64,000 nucleotides of DNA from Oegoconia quadripuncta (GCA_949316235.1 OX438759.1:19778618-19842617), one strand, 5' to 3'. Positions 22,801-33,084 are shown, counted from the stretch's first letter. Numbers and translations are program-made. Notes: generated from the letters alone by a model not told the origin.

Positions 22801-24165
22801 AACTTTGAGTATGAGACAGTCTTGACTGGATCCGCACTATTTAGGTAAACAAAAATTTACTATCTAAAGGAACGCGCTAAGAATATCTACCTATAAAATA
22901 ATTTCGTTCAAAAACAAGCACCGTTTTGACAGATGTATTTTTTTTTTTTTTTTTTTTTTTTGGTGTGGCACTAGTTGTAGCTTTGTGCCAATTTCAGGTA
23001 AAAGGTAGGGGCTGTAATGTCATGTTATAGCGATTCCCTCCAAACTTGAGGATTTTTATAGTGTTCAATGCTTCAATGATTTAGAAGATAAACCAGCAGG
23101 CTAGAGCAATTTTCAGATAGTTGAAAAGGTAGGCACTGATGCGGTAACGGATGCTATGAGACAATGACAGACGTGGACCAGTAAAGTTGATGGAAGCTAT
23201 TGTTAAAATATCTAAACCAACCACAGACTGGTAAATTATAGCAAACGTTAATAATCTAATTAGCAAACCACACCATGTACCTGTATTGTCTGCTATACAA
23301 AAGGCGTCGCATACCCTAGTTTATGTTTTTTTTTTTTTCTATTTATTCATTATATATGAAAAAGGTTTAACACAATACAAAAGTGCGCCACAGAAACCTA
23401 TTCAAGGTTTATACGCAACACACTCAACTTCGATACTTTTTACCAAAGGTAAAAAAAATATATAACACTATAAGATTATAATGCATATAACAAAAAAAAA
23501 CAATTACATCCATACTTAGCTATTGATAATTAAGATCTATCTTCCAGCATATTCAATTGAATTCAATTCATTTATTCTCAATATATAAATAATAGTGAAT
23601 GAATAAATAATTATGAAAATAATAATAGTGAAGGGGAACATAGAATGCACACAAATAAAAAAATAAGAAAATAAACATTACAATATTAATAAGTACGTAT
23701 ATAAGCCTGATATATTGTTTGTTTCGAAACAAAATACATAAAGGGTATTAATTAAGGTATTATTAAATACATAATCTGGTAAGCACACAATTATAACCCA
23801 TTTCTAGACATTTCCTTTTTCGTCAATACCTAAACTTGACTAAAACTTTTGTAAACGGAAACTATTATTTCGGTCTGCTCCTATTTACTCCTACACGTTT
23901 ATAATACGAATTATGACTAGTGCCGTACAATTTTCACACGAAATGAGTTTCTTTTTTCATGCAATTCCTACAGTTTAAATTGTTTTGGAGTTTTTTTTCT
24001 GTAAACGCTAAGTTTAGCGCCATAACAAGTTTTCTTTTCCGGTTTTGTTGAATAGTTTAGAGGATATCCAAGATAGCGATCTAGCAACACTGATTGAAAA
24101 GTTTCATCCATTTCGGAAAAACGCTACTTTTCTCCAATTCTGTTAAAATGTTTTGAGAGCTAGCT
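22801..24165. promoter_or_regulatory. AT-rich upstream region of UQCC2-METTL15
   Basis: There is no gene. A 21-base T run lies at about 22940-22960, and A/T tracts fill 23320-23520. The part nearest the gene (about 23820-24165) is less repetitive. It has TTCCGG at about 24038 (a reverse-strand CCGGAA, the ETS/NRF-2-type core common at mitochondrial gene promoters). A two-codon upstream ATG (ATG TTT TGA, 24148-24156) lies just before the UQCC2 start; whether it is transcribed is unknown. I could not place a transcription start. Confidence 0.4.
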
Positions 24166-24599
24166 ATGACTACTCAGTATAAAAAGTTCGTCAAATTGAT
24201 AGCGAAATGGCCTTTGGATAATAGTAAAGCGGAACGGTAAATATTCACTTTTTTTAGGTTATAACAACTTATGGTACCTACCTCAAACAATTGGTTTCAT
24301 TTTTTTCATCTGCCTAATTTTGTTCCAGAGATTTAGCAAAACATATAAGAGAGAAGATCAAACAGGCGTTTGAGATCTCCGAGAGGCAGAATTTGGACAC
24401 GGAACTTTGCAATCGTCAATACATCTCGTTAAATAAATTAGCTGATAATTATTATAAAAATAAGTATAAACGGACCAGATCTAGCACTGCGACCGGGTTG
24501 AGCTCTGAGGAGTGCAATCTGATCCTCTCCACAGAAGTGCTCACTTATTTAAAAGAGGAAAACAAAGGTTTCTTCAGCAAAATCTTCAAAAAAGACTAA
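24166..24599 (+). CDS. UQCC2: UQCC2 homologue, complex III assembly factor
   Basis: UQCC2 (also called MNF1/M19) is a small mitochondrial matrix and inner-membrane protein. It works with UQCC1 to support cytochrome b synthesis and early assembly of respiratory complex III. Two exons are read: 24166-24236 and 24329-24599, with donor CG|GTAAAT and acceptor TTCCAG|A. Splicing restores an Arg codon. The product is 113 residues. Family features include the start MTTQYKKFVKLIAKWP, then RDLAKHIREKIKQAF (about residues 24-38), LNKLADNYYKNKY and TGLSSEECNLILST towards the end. The human protein is slightly longer at the C-terminus. The start has G at -3. The stop TAA (24597-24599) is followed after two bases by the METTL15 ATG, which implies a shared transcript. 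Exon 2 has no ATG in any frame. Confidence 0.9.
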
Positions 24600-24601
24600 G
24601 A

Positions 24602-25684
24602 ATGATCCTACAACACATTAGACGCTTACATCGAACTATAATTAGAACAATCTCCACAGAACCCGTAAATTCCACAGAACCCGCAAATTATCCGTGGCAT
24701 ACACCTGTGATGTTAAATGAAGCTATTAAATATTTGAAACCCCAGGATAACGAACTGTACATAGATATGACATTTGGAGCTGGAGGTCATTCAAGAAAAT
24801 TACTCGAATCGGCTGATTGTAGACTAATTACATTAGACAGAGACCCCACTGCATTTGAGAAAGCTCAGAAACTAGCAGAAGAGTACCCAAATAGAGTTAC
24901 CCCATTGCTTGGTAGATTTAGTGAATTGCCCACACTATTGAAAAACAATGGCATTAACCAAACCTCTATTGATGGTATCTTATTTGACTTTGGATGCTCA
25001 TCAATGCAAATGGATGATGGTGAGAGAGGTTTCTCAGTAAGTAAAAATGGTTACTTAGACATGAGAATGGATGCTGGAAGGGATCCAAAACAAATTACCG
25101 CAAGAGAAGTTTTAGCAACAGCCAACGAGAATGAGCTTTACAAAATATTCAAAATATATGGAGAGGAGAAAAAAGCAGCAAAAATTGCTCAAACTATAAT
25201 ACAAGCTAGGTACATGATCAAAAATATAGAAACAACACATGAACTCGTAGATGTGGTCAACTCTTGTTGTCCAGATGAAATTAGGTTAGATAAACTGCAG
25301 AGGCCTCAATCGAATGCCACAAAAGTTTTCCAAGCATTACGAATATTTGTTAATAATGAATTGAATGAATTAAACTATGGTATGGTCTTATCAAAATATT
25401 ATTTAAAAATCAATGGAAGACTTGTAACAATATGCTTTCATTCCCTTGAAGATACGATAGTGAAGAGGCATATTGCCGGCAATATTATTAATGAAGTAGC
25501 AAACCCAGTGCCATTGAAGTATCTGAATCCAACATTAGTTCAGGATCAAGATACAATAGATATGTTCTTGGACACTTCATGGAAAGCCCTGAACAAACAT
25601 GTGGATGTACCGTCAGAGGAAGAAGTGGCAGAGAATCCCAGAAGTAGGAGTGCAAGGTTAAGGGCAGCCATCAAGACTAAGTAG
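24602..25684 (+). CDS. METTL15: METTL15 homologue, mitochondrial 12S rRNA N4-cytidine methyltransferase
   Basis: METTL15 is the mitochondrial relative of bacterial RsmH (MraW). It methylates N4 of a cytidine in 12S rRNA, using S-adenosylmethionine, and supports small-subunit maturation. The frame is intact and intronless, 360 codons. The start MILQHIRRLHRTIIRT is basic and amphipathic, a likely import signal. Motifs in order: HTPVMLNEAIKYL (33-45), the SAM-binding DMTFGAGGHS (55-64), LDRD (78-81), DGILFDFGCSSMQMD with ERGFS (124-145), YLDMRMD (151-157), QALRIFVNNELNEL (245-258), GRLVTICFHSLED (272-284) and NPRSRSARLRAA (345-356). The ATG has A at -3 and lies two bases after the UQCC2 stop, in a different frame. 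The frame is open upstream only to 24485 and contains no earlier ATG. Expression is therefore probably dicistronic, by leaky scanning or re-initiation, unless another first exon or start site exists. Confidence 0.93.
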   Translation: MILQHIRRLHRTIIRTISTEPVNSTEPANYPWHTPVMLNEAIKYLKPQDNELYIDMTFGAGGHSRKLLESADCRLITLDRDPTAFEKAQKLAEEYPNRVTPLLGRFSELPTLLKNNGINQTSIDGILFDFGCSSMQMDDGERGFSVSKNGYLDMRMDAGRDPKQITAREVLATANENELYKIFKIYGEEKKAAKIAQTIIQARYMIKNIETTHELVDVVNSCCPDEIRLDKLQRPQSNATKVFQALRIFVNNELNELNYGMVLSKYYLKINGRLVTICFHSLEDTIVKRHIAGNIINEVANPVPLKYLNPTLVQDQDTIDMFLDTSWKALNKHVDVPSEEEVAENPRSRSARLRAAIKTK

Positions 25685-26728
25685 TATCTAAAGAGAATTA
25701 ACATTTAATTGTCTGATTGTAACTGGAAAAAGTACGTCCAATAGAGTTCATTCAAATTGATTGGATAATATGTAGCTGCAGCACAGGAGACACTGTTTGG
25801 TTACAATGCTAAGATTGATTAATCGTTATCCACATTGAATAAGAGAAAAGAGTTTCATCTAAGAACAGACATCTCATTATTCTATTGTGAATATACCCTA
25901 AGACAATCAGATTTAAATCTCGGTGATATATCTGATAGCCTTTCAGTAAAGTTGCATACTGTTTTATATGGAATAGAATGTAATATAGCTTGTACAAATA
26001 TACTATTAGGTAGACTAGAGAATTTATTTTTTAACACCACCACTGCTCTACAATGGATTTGTACTTGTTATCACACCTGATGTTAAGTGAAGATCAGAAT
26101 TTGTTATTCATGACCCCCTCCCCCGGGCCTAGGTTGCCTGGACTGGTGGACCTGGAAGCCGCCTATGCATACCAGGTTCTCCGTAGTGCCGAGGAAAGTC
26201 GCCGCGGGGTTTAAATGGCGTTTTTCTCGCCGACCCCCAGGCGAGCGGTGAGTAAAGCGTGTGCGCGCGAAAAAAAATCAAAACAGGTAATATAAACCAA
26301 GTGCTGTAACGGTTGGGTATAATGTGGGACATTTCAAACGATTTTTTTGTTTCACGAATGTACGACACAATCTCTTAGGAAATGATCCATTTAGAGAACA
26401 TTTCCATTTACATTTTTAGGATGTTTTTTCAGCTTTGCCATAAAAAAGAGATGACGCTACGAGCGTAGGCTGGCCATGCGGCATTAAAAGGGACCTGTTA
26501 GAACAATGTATACCTAACCCGTATGTAACAAAAAAATAGGATTTCATTTTACAAATAACCCTCTGTAGTTTTCTTTAACCCGAGGATAAATAAAACACAT
26601 ATTTTATTCAAAAGACTCGTATATAGATCTTCTTATTTTCGAAAATGGTAACTAAAACTAATTTATGCTATGTATACTATGCTCAAACATCTTGATCCAC
26701 CCGTGCGGTACACTCATCATGAGAATCA
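25685..26728 (+). other. METTL15 downstream region and intergenic sequence
   Basis: The likely 3' untranslated region begins here; no canonical AATAAA was found close to the stop. 26065-26095 is a scrap of SINE B (CACACCTGATGTTAAGTGAA). 26105-26265 is an isolated GC-rich block (CCCCCGGGCCTAGG..., GTCGCCGCGGGG) without a recognisable frame; the 79-codon minus frame across it looks spurious. The rest holds nothing I can name. Confidence 0.4.
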
Positions 26729-26730
26729 TA

Positions 26731-27614
26731 CAGGGTGTAATCGTTAAGTGTGCACAGGCGATTATTCCGTAACTATTATAGATATCAAAAAACTTTAAAC
26801 TGTTATCGAAAGTACTTTACCTAATGAGTAAAATGACATTAATAACTTTTTAAAAATAAAACGAGAAATATCCAAAAAAAATATATTAAACACTCCCATA
26901 CATTTTATTTCTTAGTAAGTACAAAATTTTGTACCTATTCAAAGCAGATGTTCGAAGGGAAGTCCTCGTTGTGCAATACAATGACGAGCTCTATTTACAG
27001 TTTCTAAATGAACTTTCCTTAACATTTGCGGAGTAATTAAAGCAATTGCACGACGTACACGATTCTGTAACTCTTCTAGGCTGTATACTCGCTCAGCGTA
27101 CACGTGGTCTTTGACAAATCCCCATAGGAAGAAATCACAAGGCGTGAGATCCGGTGATCTGGCAGGCCAAGGGGTTGCACTATTATTAGCTATTAAGCCA
27201 TTAAAATTGTTTCGTAAGAAATTCATTACAACATTTGTATTATGTGCAGGTGATCCATCTTGTTCAAAACTTATCGATCTTCATTCATCGTCTGTAATTG
27301 GTTCTAATAGACTTAGCATATCGTTTTGTACAAAGGTGAGATATCTCAGTCCAGTTAAGGTTCCATTGCGGTTAATTATAAAATGATAAGGGTAAAGTGA
27401 GTTGATACTATAAAACTAAAATCTCTACTATCTCATGCTAAATGTATGGGAGTGTTTAATGTAATTTTTTTGGATATTTCGCGATTTATTTTTAAAAAGT
27501 TATTAATGTCATTTTACTCATTAGGTAAAGTATTTTCGATATCAGTTTAAAGTCTTTTGATATCTATAATAGTTACGGAATAATCGCCTGTGCACACTTA
27601 ACGATTACACCCTG
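26731..27614 (-). mobile_element. Deleted mariner-like element with long inverted ends
   Basis: An 884-bp element is flanked by TA on both sides. Its inverted terminal repeats are about 170 bp (26731-26902 and 27444-27614) and begin CAGGGTGTAATCGTTAAGTG. Between them, on the minus strand, lies the C-terminal half of a Tc1/mariner-type DDE transposase. It reads LTGLRYLTFVQNDML, then a TGA stop in place of a sense codon, then FEQDGSPAHNT (the second catalytic aspartate) and PARSPDLTPCDFFLWGFVKD (the third acidic residue), down to a stop near 26939. The N-terminal DNA-binding half is missing and the frame is broken, so the copy cannot mobilise itself. Its ends look complete and could be recognised by an enzyme made elsewhere. 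Confidence 0.88.
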
Positions 27615-28739
27615 TATATATGCATATAGCTCTACGCTTGCGTGGGAACGTAACGCTCATCGAGTCCGCCTTTCGCTTTCAACAAAACTGTTTGAACCAT
27701 TTCATAGAAAAAAGCAGGGACTGAATAACCGAAAAGTAAAGGTAATAAAGGTTAACGGTATGACGTCATACCGTAAAATTCGGCTATTGGAATATTTCCA
27801 TATCGATAAAAAACGATACCGAAATGAAATAACGGTACCGAAATTTTCTGGTACCGAAACCTTTATGAAAACGGTTCCTTTGATGAATCGCCGCTGCAGC
27901 GCGCCGTGCGTCCTTGTCGGTGATTTGTGTGGATCAGAAAGGCGGGTGTATTGTTTCAGAAATGATTATGTTATATACGACAGAAAAGTACCTACAATGT
28001 ACTAGTATGTACCTTTAATGAAGGTCAATGTACCTCAATGAAACGGGAGCAATTATAATAATAAAGTGAGCCGCGGTCCTGACGGTCAGAATCGCGGGTG
28101 TATGTTGAAAATGAATGTAATAGAATAGCTATGGGTATGTACTATTTACCAAACGAATGTACCTTCAATGTACCTCACGAAAATATAATCTAAATCAAAT
28201 TGAATGAGTAATTAATGAAGAAATCAAGAAAACAAACTTTTGACGCCTACAATTTTTTAATAGCAATATGAATAGAGTTCTATTTTGTTCGTATTAAGAA
28301 TGTAAAGCCAGTCATAAGAGAAATATTTATGGGTTTGTATATGTGCTTCGATAAAGTAAAGAAACATGGATAAGACATAATCATTTACTCATCGTTTATC
28401 AAAAGTTACAAAGAAAAAACAAAAAGCGTGATTACTTTTGTCCATATAATATACAATGTGCAATTATGTTTTTACGTCTTCATGTAGTTCGATTACATAG
28501 GTTATCATAACACACCCACTTATTCTGTCTGTAGCAATGGGCCTTGTAATGACCGATTTTGTCAAAAGTATTTGATATCGGCGGTAAGAATTCAATAATC
28601 CCTATGATCTCGTATGTTTTTGATTCTAGATTTATTTCAGTGGCACTTCATCTATGCACGCACACCAAGTCACTTTGACTTATCTCAAAATTTATAACAT
28701 TTTGCAAGACATATGTAAATGTTCGTGCGGCGGTTAGGG

Positions 28740-29110
28740 GTTGTCTTAGGACGTTTAGCGCCCGTTTAGCCGCCAGCAGGTAGGTATAGAAGAAAAGAAT
28801 ACCAATTTGATTTGGATTTAGTGGGTTTATTGTACATTCAGCTCACTCCCCTGCACCCCTCGGCAAATCTCCCCGTACGGTCACTGGCCTGAAGGTCTTG
28901 GAGCTGCAGTGGACGTAGCCTTTGAGTCCTCTCGTAGATGACGACGAGGTGGATGCTGGATGAGCGGTTTTTGGGGGAGGGTAGATCAACCCCGAAGGTC
29001 TCCCAGGTGCAGACCTGGATGTCAACGCCGACAATTAGTCACTTCGGACCTTGATCCTGAAGAGCACAGGCAGGCATTAGTTAGTGCCCACATATATCCT
29101 CGTCCACTGC
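28740..29110 (-). other. Inserted block, possible transcript 3' end
   Basis: The block lies between the left inverted arm and the protease gene remnant, and it is not duplicated in the right arm. On the minus strand a 63-codon Ser/Pro-rich frame (28843-29034) is followed by GTACAATAAACCCACT, which contains a canonical polyadenylation signal. It could be a captured transcript end. No family was recognised. Confidence 0.25.
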
Positions 29111-29489
29111 TGGTATTCACGGCTCAGCAACCATAACGAACACCACGCAGTTGACAGACACAAAATCAGAAACAGCTTACATTAAAAATAGCCAGACTAT
29201 TATGGAAACTCAGCCTAGAGGGATCTTCCGTAGTTTACTTAAGAGGGTTCAGGTGGCAACCGAAGCAGTGTTCTCCCGGTAGCAAGGTCGCGGTCAAACA
29301 GAGGACGATTCGGGTTCCCCCACTCTAATTAGAAATCGTCTTAACGACGTCATCGCAACCGGACAAATTAGCGTACCGCAATACCGTGGTGAGACCCTTT
29401 TTAAATAAAATAATAATTTGAGGGTTCCGTAGGAAACTTTTATTATAAAGATGAAGTAGTGTGTGTAACAATCTGTAAACACAAGAAAA

Positions 29490-30405
29490 AGAAAAGAAAT
29501 ATATTTAGATGACTCGATTTTCGCAGAAAACCCTACGCTAATAGAAAATTGGAGAGGCCTCTGAAGCAAGGAATTGCCTAAAAAGAAAAGACCTATTAGG
29601 GACGTTCCTCTTCTATTAAACGGTCTCAAAACTAGATCTGGTGTGGAAAAGGTGGTACTAAAGAACACATGCGCATTTGATGCTGCGGCTCAAGTAATTG
29701 CAGCGGCTTGTGCTTGATGGTTTTGCCGTGACTACAACTATTAACTAACACTGGCAATAATTTTTGTATGTTTAAAAAACCTTCCTTGATGACGAGAAAA
29801 CAAAACAAGACTTGTACAGAATTCGTGCTCAAATTGCAGAACAATATTTTAAAACGAATTTTTCAAAAGGAATCACCGAAATACACTGTGAATGTAGCGT
29901 GACAAAAATATTTGATGAATTCTTGATTGATGCAATTTATAGCGCTGATATTAAAGAAAATTGTACAAACGAGTCTTGTGTTTTCAATAATGTAACCAGA
30001 AAGATTGTTTTTCTGCTAATTGATATGAACAAAAAGGAAGTTTCAGAATTAAATGATGTCGCAGCATCTATGCTGGTAAGCGATAACGTAGTATTGTGTC
30101 GTCGTAATAACTGCAATGGAATACGAACATTTACATATGTCTTGCAAAATGTTATAAATTTTGAGATAAGTCAAAGTGACTTGGTGTGCATAGATGAAGT
30201 GCCACTGGAAATTAATCTAGAATCAAAAACATACACGATCGTAGGGATTATTGAATTCTTACCGCCGATATCAAATACTTTGACAAAATCGGTCATTACA
30301 AGGCCCATTGCTACAGACAAAATAAGTGGGTGTGTTATGATGACCTATGTAATCGAACTACAAGAAGCCGTAAAAACATAATTGTGCATTGTATATTATA
30401 TGGAC
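29490..30405 (+). pseudogene. Broken ubiquitin-specific-protease-like gene in a transposon
   Basis: Reading in frame segments, the region shows the layout of a C19 (USP-type) cysteine protease. A Cys box lies at about 29655-29700 (LKNTCAFDAAAQVIAAAC; catalytic Cys codon 29670-29672). A cysteine-rich middle follows (ECS, NCTNESC, RRNNC; 29776-30281), then VPLEINLESKTYTIVGIIEF, and last a His/Asp box (GHYKAHCYRQNKWVCYDD; His codon 30294-30296, Asp codons 30339-30344). Breaks: a TGA at 29562, a TGA at 29715 with a frame change before 29776, and a missing T in the T run at 30279-30281. The copy of the last part in the left inverted arm keeps that T (four T against three). The 189-codon open frame at 29812-30381 is only the middle portion and ends out of frame. 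Deubiquitinase-like function is a fold-level inference; activity is not expected. Confidence 0.6.
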
Positions 30406-31474
30406 AAAAGTAATCACGCTTTTTGTTTTTTCTTTGTAACTTTTGATAAACGTTGAGTAAATGATTATGTCTTATCCATGTTTCTTTACTTTATCGAAGC
30501 ATATATACAAACCCATAAATATTTCTCTTATGACTGGCTTTACATTCTTAATACGAGCAAAATAGAACTCTATTCATATTGCTATAAAAAAATTGTAGGC
30601 GTCAAAAGTTTGTTTTCTTGATTTCCTCATTAATTACTCATTCAATTTGATTTAGATTATTTTCGTGAGGTACATTGAAGGTACATTCGTTTGGTAAATA
30701 GTACATACCCATGGCTATTCTATTACATTCATTTTCAACATACACCCGCGATTCTGACCGTCAGGACCGCGGCTCACTTTATTATTATAATTGCTCCCGT
30801 TTCATTGAGGTACATTACCTTCATTAAAGGTACATACTAGTACATTGTAGGTACTTTTCTGTCGTATATAACATAATCATTTCTGAAACAATACACCCGC
30901 CATTCTGACCCACACGGTGATTTTCTAGTTTTATTTATTATTTTCGTGTTTGCACGTGTCGAGCGAGGGAGTTGTCTACTATCGTAAGTCATATTTTGGC
31001 AAAACAAGAGATAATGAGTGAGTATACCTATCCAATTTATTACAATACTATGTATTATTATAAAATATGAAAGTGTACATCTGTATTTTGTAACTCAATC
31101 TCGCAAAAACCGCTGAATATATTATAATCATTTTCGGAGATGATTAAGGTTAGGATTATATAAATTTAAACAATTACAATCTGAATGAAAATTAAAATAT
31201 AAAACTTCTGGACTTATTTCAAGGATACTTTTTTCCGTAATTCCCACGGGAACAGCTGTGCTATTCTGTAAGAATTCACTTCAAATCCTCAGTGAAATGA
31301 AAACTTATTATATGCATATATATTATACAACTTATCTGACCTTGTTTTCATAAAAGTACCTGTACTAATAAGCTAGGTACTTTAGTTCATTTAACTTTAG
31401 AGCACAAAAGAAAAAACAAAATAATATTACATATCAGAAAATAGAAAATTAATTTCTAAACTTTGTACGTGTCT

Positions 31475-31560
31475 CTGCGCTGCGGCCGCGCCCCGCCCCG
31501 CGCCCGCGCGCCTCTCCGCGGGCCTCGCGCGCATACCCCCGCCCGAACCCACCCGCGTTT
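31475..31560. promoter_or_regulatory. GC-box-rich patch near the hAT-like right end
   Basis: About 85 bp of almost pure G+C on one side of a very AT-rich element: GCGGCCGCGCCCCGCCCCGC and onward. CCCCGCCCC strings are GC-box-like. It may be a transposon promoter or a captured promoter. Confidence 0.35.
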
Positions 31561-31694
31561 CTCCATATTTCGGTACCGAAATCGCGAAAAGGTTAAATAA
31601 CGGTATGGCCCTACCTTTATAAAACAAGGGTATCGTTATGATTTTAAAGTACCTTAACCTTATACCGTAACCGCATTCAGTCCCTGGAAAAAAG

Positions 31695-33084
31695 TGAATA
31701 TTTTAGATGCTAAAATATTTAATACAATACAAAACTAAATTGCGATGAACATTATCATTGTCAAAATATACAAATTTAATGTCCAAACAATTTACAGTAA
31801 TTTAAGAGATTTACTAAACGAAAAATTTTTACCTTTTTACCGTTTTTTTCCTTTGAGGCAAGATAAATAAATAAATAAATAGATACAAAAAAGTTCCAAC
31901 ATTTCGTTCTAAAACAATCATTATTATGCGCATTTTACAATAAGACTTACATTAGACGCGGTCGTTTGTTAACGACTTTCACATTTATTTAATCATCATA
32001 ATTTAATAACATTAACACTACATCCAGGAAAAATATAATAAATTACAGATATACCCTTTACAATATTAGGGGATTTATAATAATTCAAGTTAATTAACTT
32101 CTTAAGTCAACCCCTAAAAAATTGTTCAAAACTTCACGCTCCAAAAATACGTAACAACTCATTGAATAATATCAGTCGAACCGAACAAAGCTTCGAAATG
32201 CTCGTCTCTACCGCGCTAATTCCTTAGACCATATCCAGAAAAGGAAAAAAAAATCGCGCCAAAATATCGCGCGAAAATCGCGTGCACTTCACCAGACTTT
32301 CGACTCGCGTGACTCAAGTTTCTAGAGACGCCTTGTTGCGTCCAGTTTGCGCGCGAAATTTAGAGCGAGTGCACGCATCAAGGGAATATACTGACTGGTT
32401 AGGTCCCCAAATGCTCGCGCGTTTCACAATACAATACAAATACTCTTTATTGCACAAAATAATTTGCAATAATTTTTCTCGTCCCGGGCGCGGCGAATTC
32501 GCTTTTACTAGACAAGGTCTTAAGCGCTGTCCAAATAAACGCAACTACCCTTCAAAGAACTGTGTTCACACATAACTGTACAAATGCGAGAGGTGAAATC
32601 GCTTATTCGATCGCACTTTCATTGCATTAGGACAGCGCCTTAAGCGTGCTACACACATATTCGAGCCGACGTGAAAAAGTCGCGAACAAACAAGTCGTAG
32701 ATCATGTAGGTATGACGATCAATACTGAACGGGCTTTCCATACCAAATTAAGTCTATCGCTACCCGAACGAACCTGCATCTTGTGGCGAATTTACGACTC
32801 TAGCCTTTTCAGTTCGACAAAACCCACGTCATACTGCTCGGCCCGAATTCGTGTGTACCACGTGTCATTAATGAATACAACTAGAGACACATAATACAAC
32901 CCACAGCTGGAATGTGGTATAAGGTAGCCAGTAGCAAAAGAACACGGCAGTGAAAAATATATACTTTAAACAAAATAAATAGCTTGAAACTGCGACAAGG
33001 ATATGATTGTGATTGCTCCGAACGCGTAACTAGTTCTTACATTGGTGACGTTGTAGATATCGTATACAAGATCACATCTAAGAT
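31695..33084. other. Gene-free stretch
   Basis: 32428-32480 (ACAATACAAATACTCTTTAT) is a LINE 3' end also seen at 44664-44710. 32220-32290 has several CGCGCGAAA strings. 32282-32575 has a 97-codon frame without recognisable content. No gene is supported. Confidence 0.4.

Larger units (their letters stand above)
27928..30922. repeat. Large inverted repeat inside the hAT-like element
   Basis: The left arm 27928-28725 and right arm 30123-30922 are reverse complements with only scattered substitutions and small indels over about 800 bp. The spacer is 1.4 kb. Each arm contains the C-terminal third of the USP-like gene plus its downstream flank. Examples: AAGCGTGATTACTTTTGTCC (left, 28425) is found inverted on the right near 30400, and ACGAACATTTACATATGTCT (right, 30124) is found inverted at the inner end of the left arm. 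Confidence 0.9.
27715..31686 (+). mobile_element. hAT-like element, 3,972 bp, with 8-bp target duplication
   Basis: The ends CAGGGACTGAAT (left) and its inverse ATTCAGTCCCTG (right) are directly flanked by the same eight bases, GAAAAAAG (27707-27714 and 31687-31694). An 8-bp duplication with CAG-type ends is the signature of hAT transposons. Subterminal GGTACCGAAA and AGGTTAACGGTAT-type motifs recur near both ends and may bind transposase. I found no hAT transposase frame inside. The interior holds a broken USP-like protease gene (29490-30405), an 800-bp inverted duplication (27928-28725 against 30123-30922), an extraneous block at about 28740-29110 and a GC-rich patch at 31475-31560. Confidence 0.85.

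Noticed and set aside
24512..24601. An N-terminal extension of METTL15 by 30 codons
   Set aside because: It would need a GTG start within the UQCC2 coding sequence; the ATG at 24602 has a good context and is followed by a mitochondrial import-like sequence.
26939..27226. A 95-codon minus frame as a gene
   Set aside because: It is the C-terminal end of a mariner-type transposase, with a stop codon just upstream and the N-terminal half missing.
29812..30381. The 189-codon frame as an intact host gene
   Set aside because: It lies inside a transposon, begins at a non-ATG codon and ends out of frame; the catalytic boxes before and after it are in another frame, and the inverted copy shows a one-base deletion.
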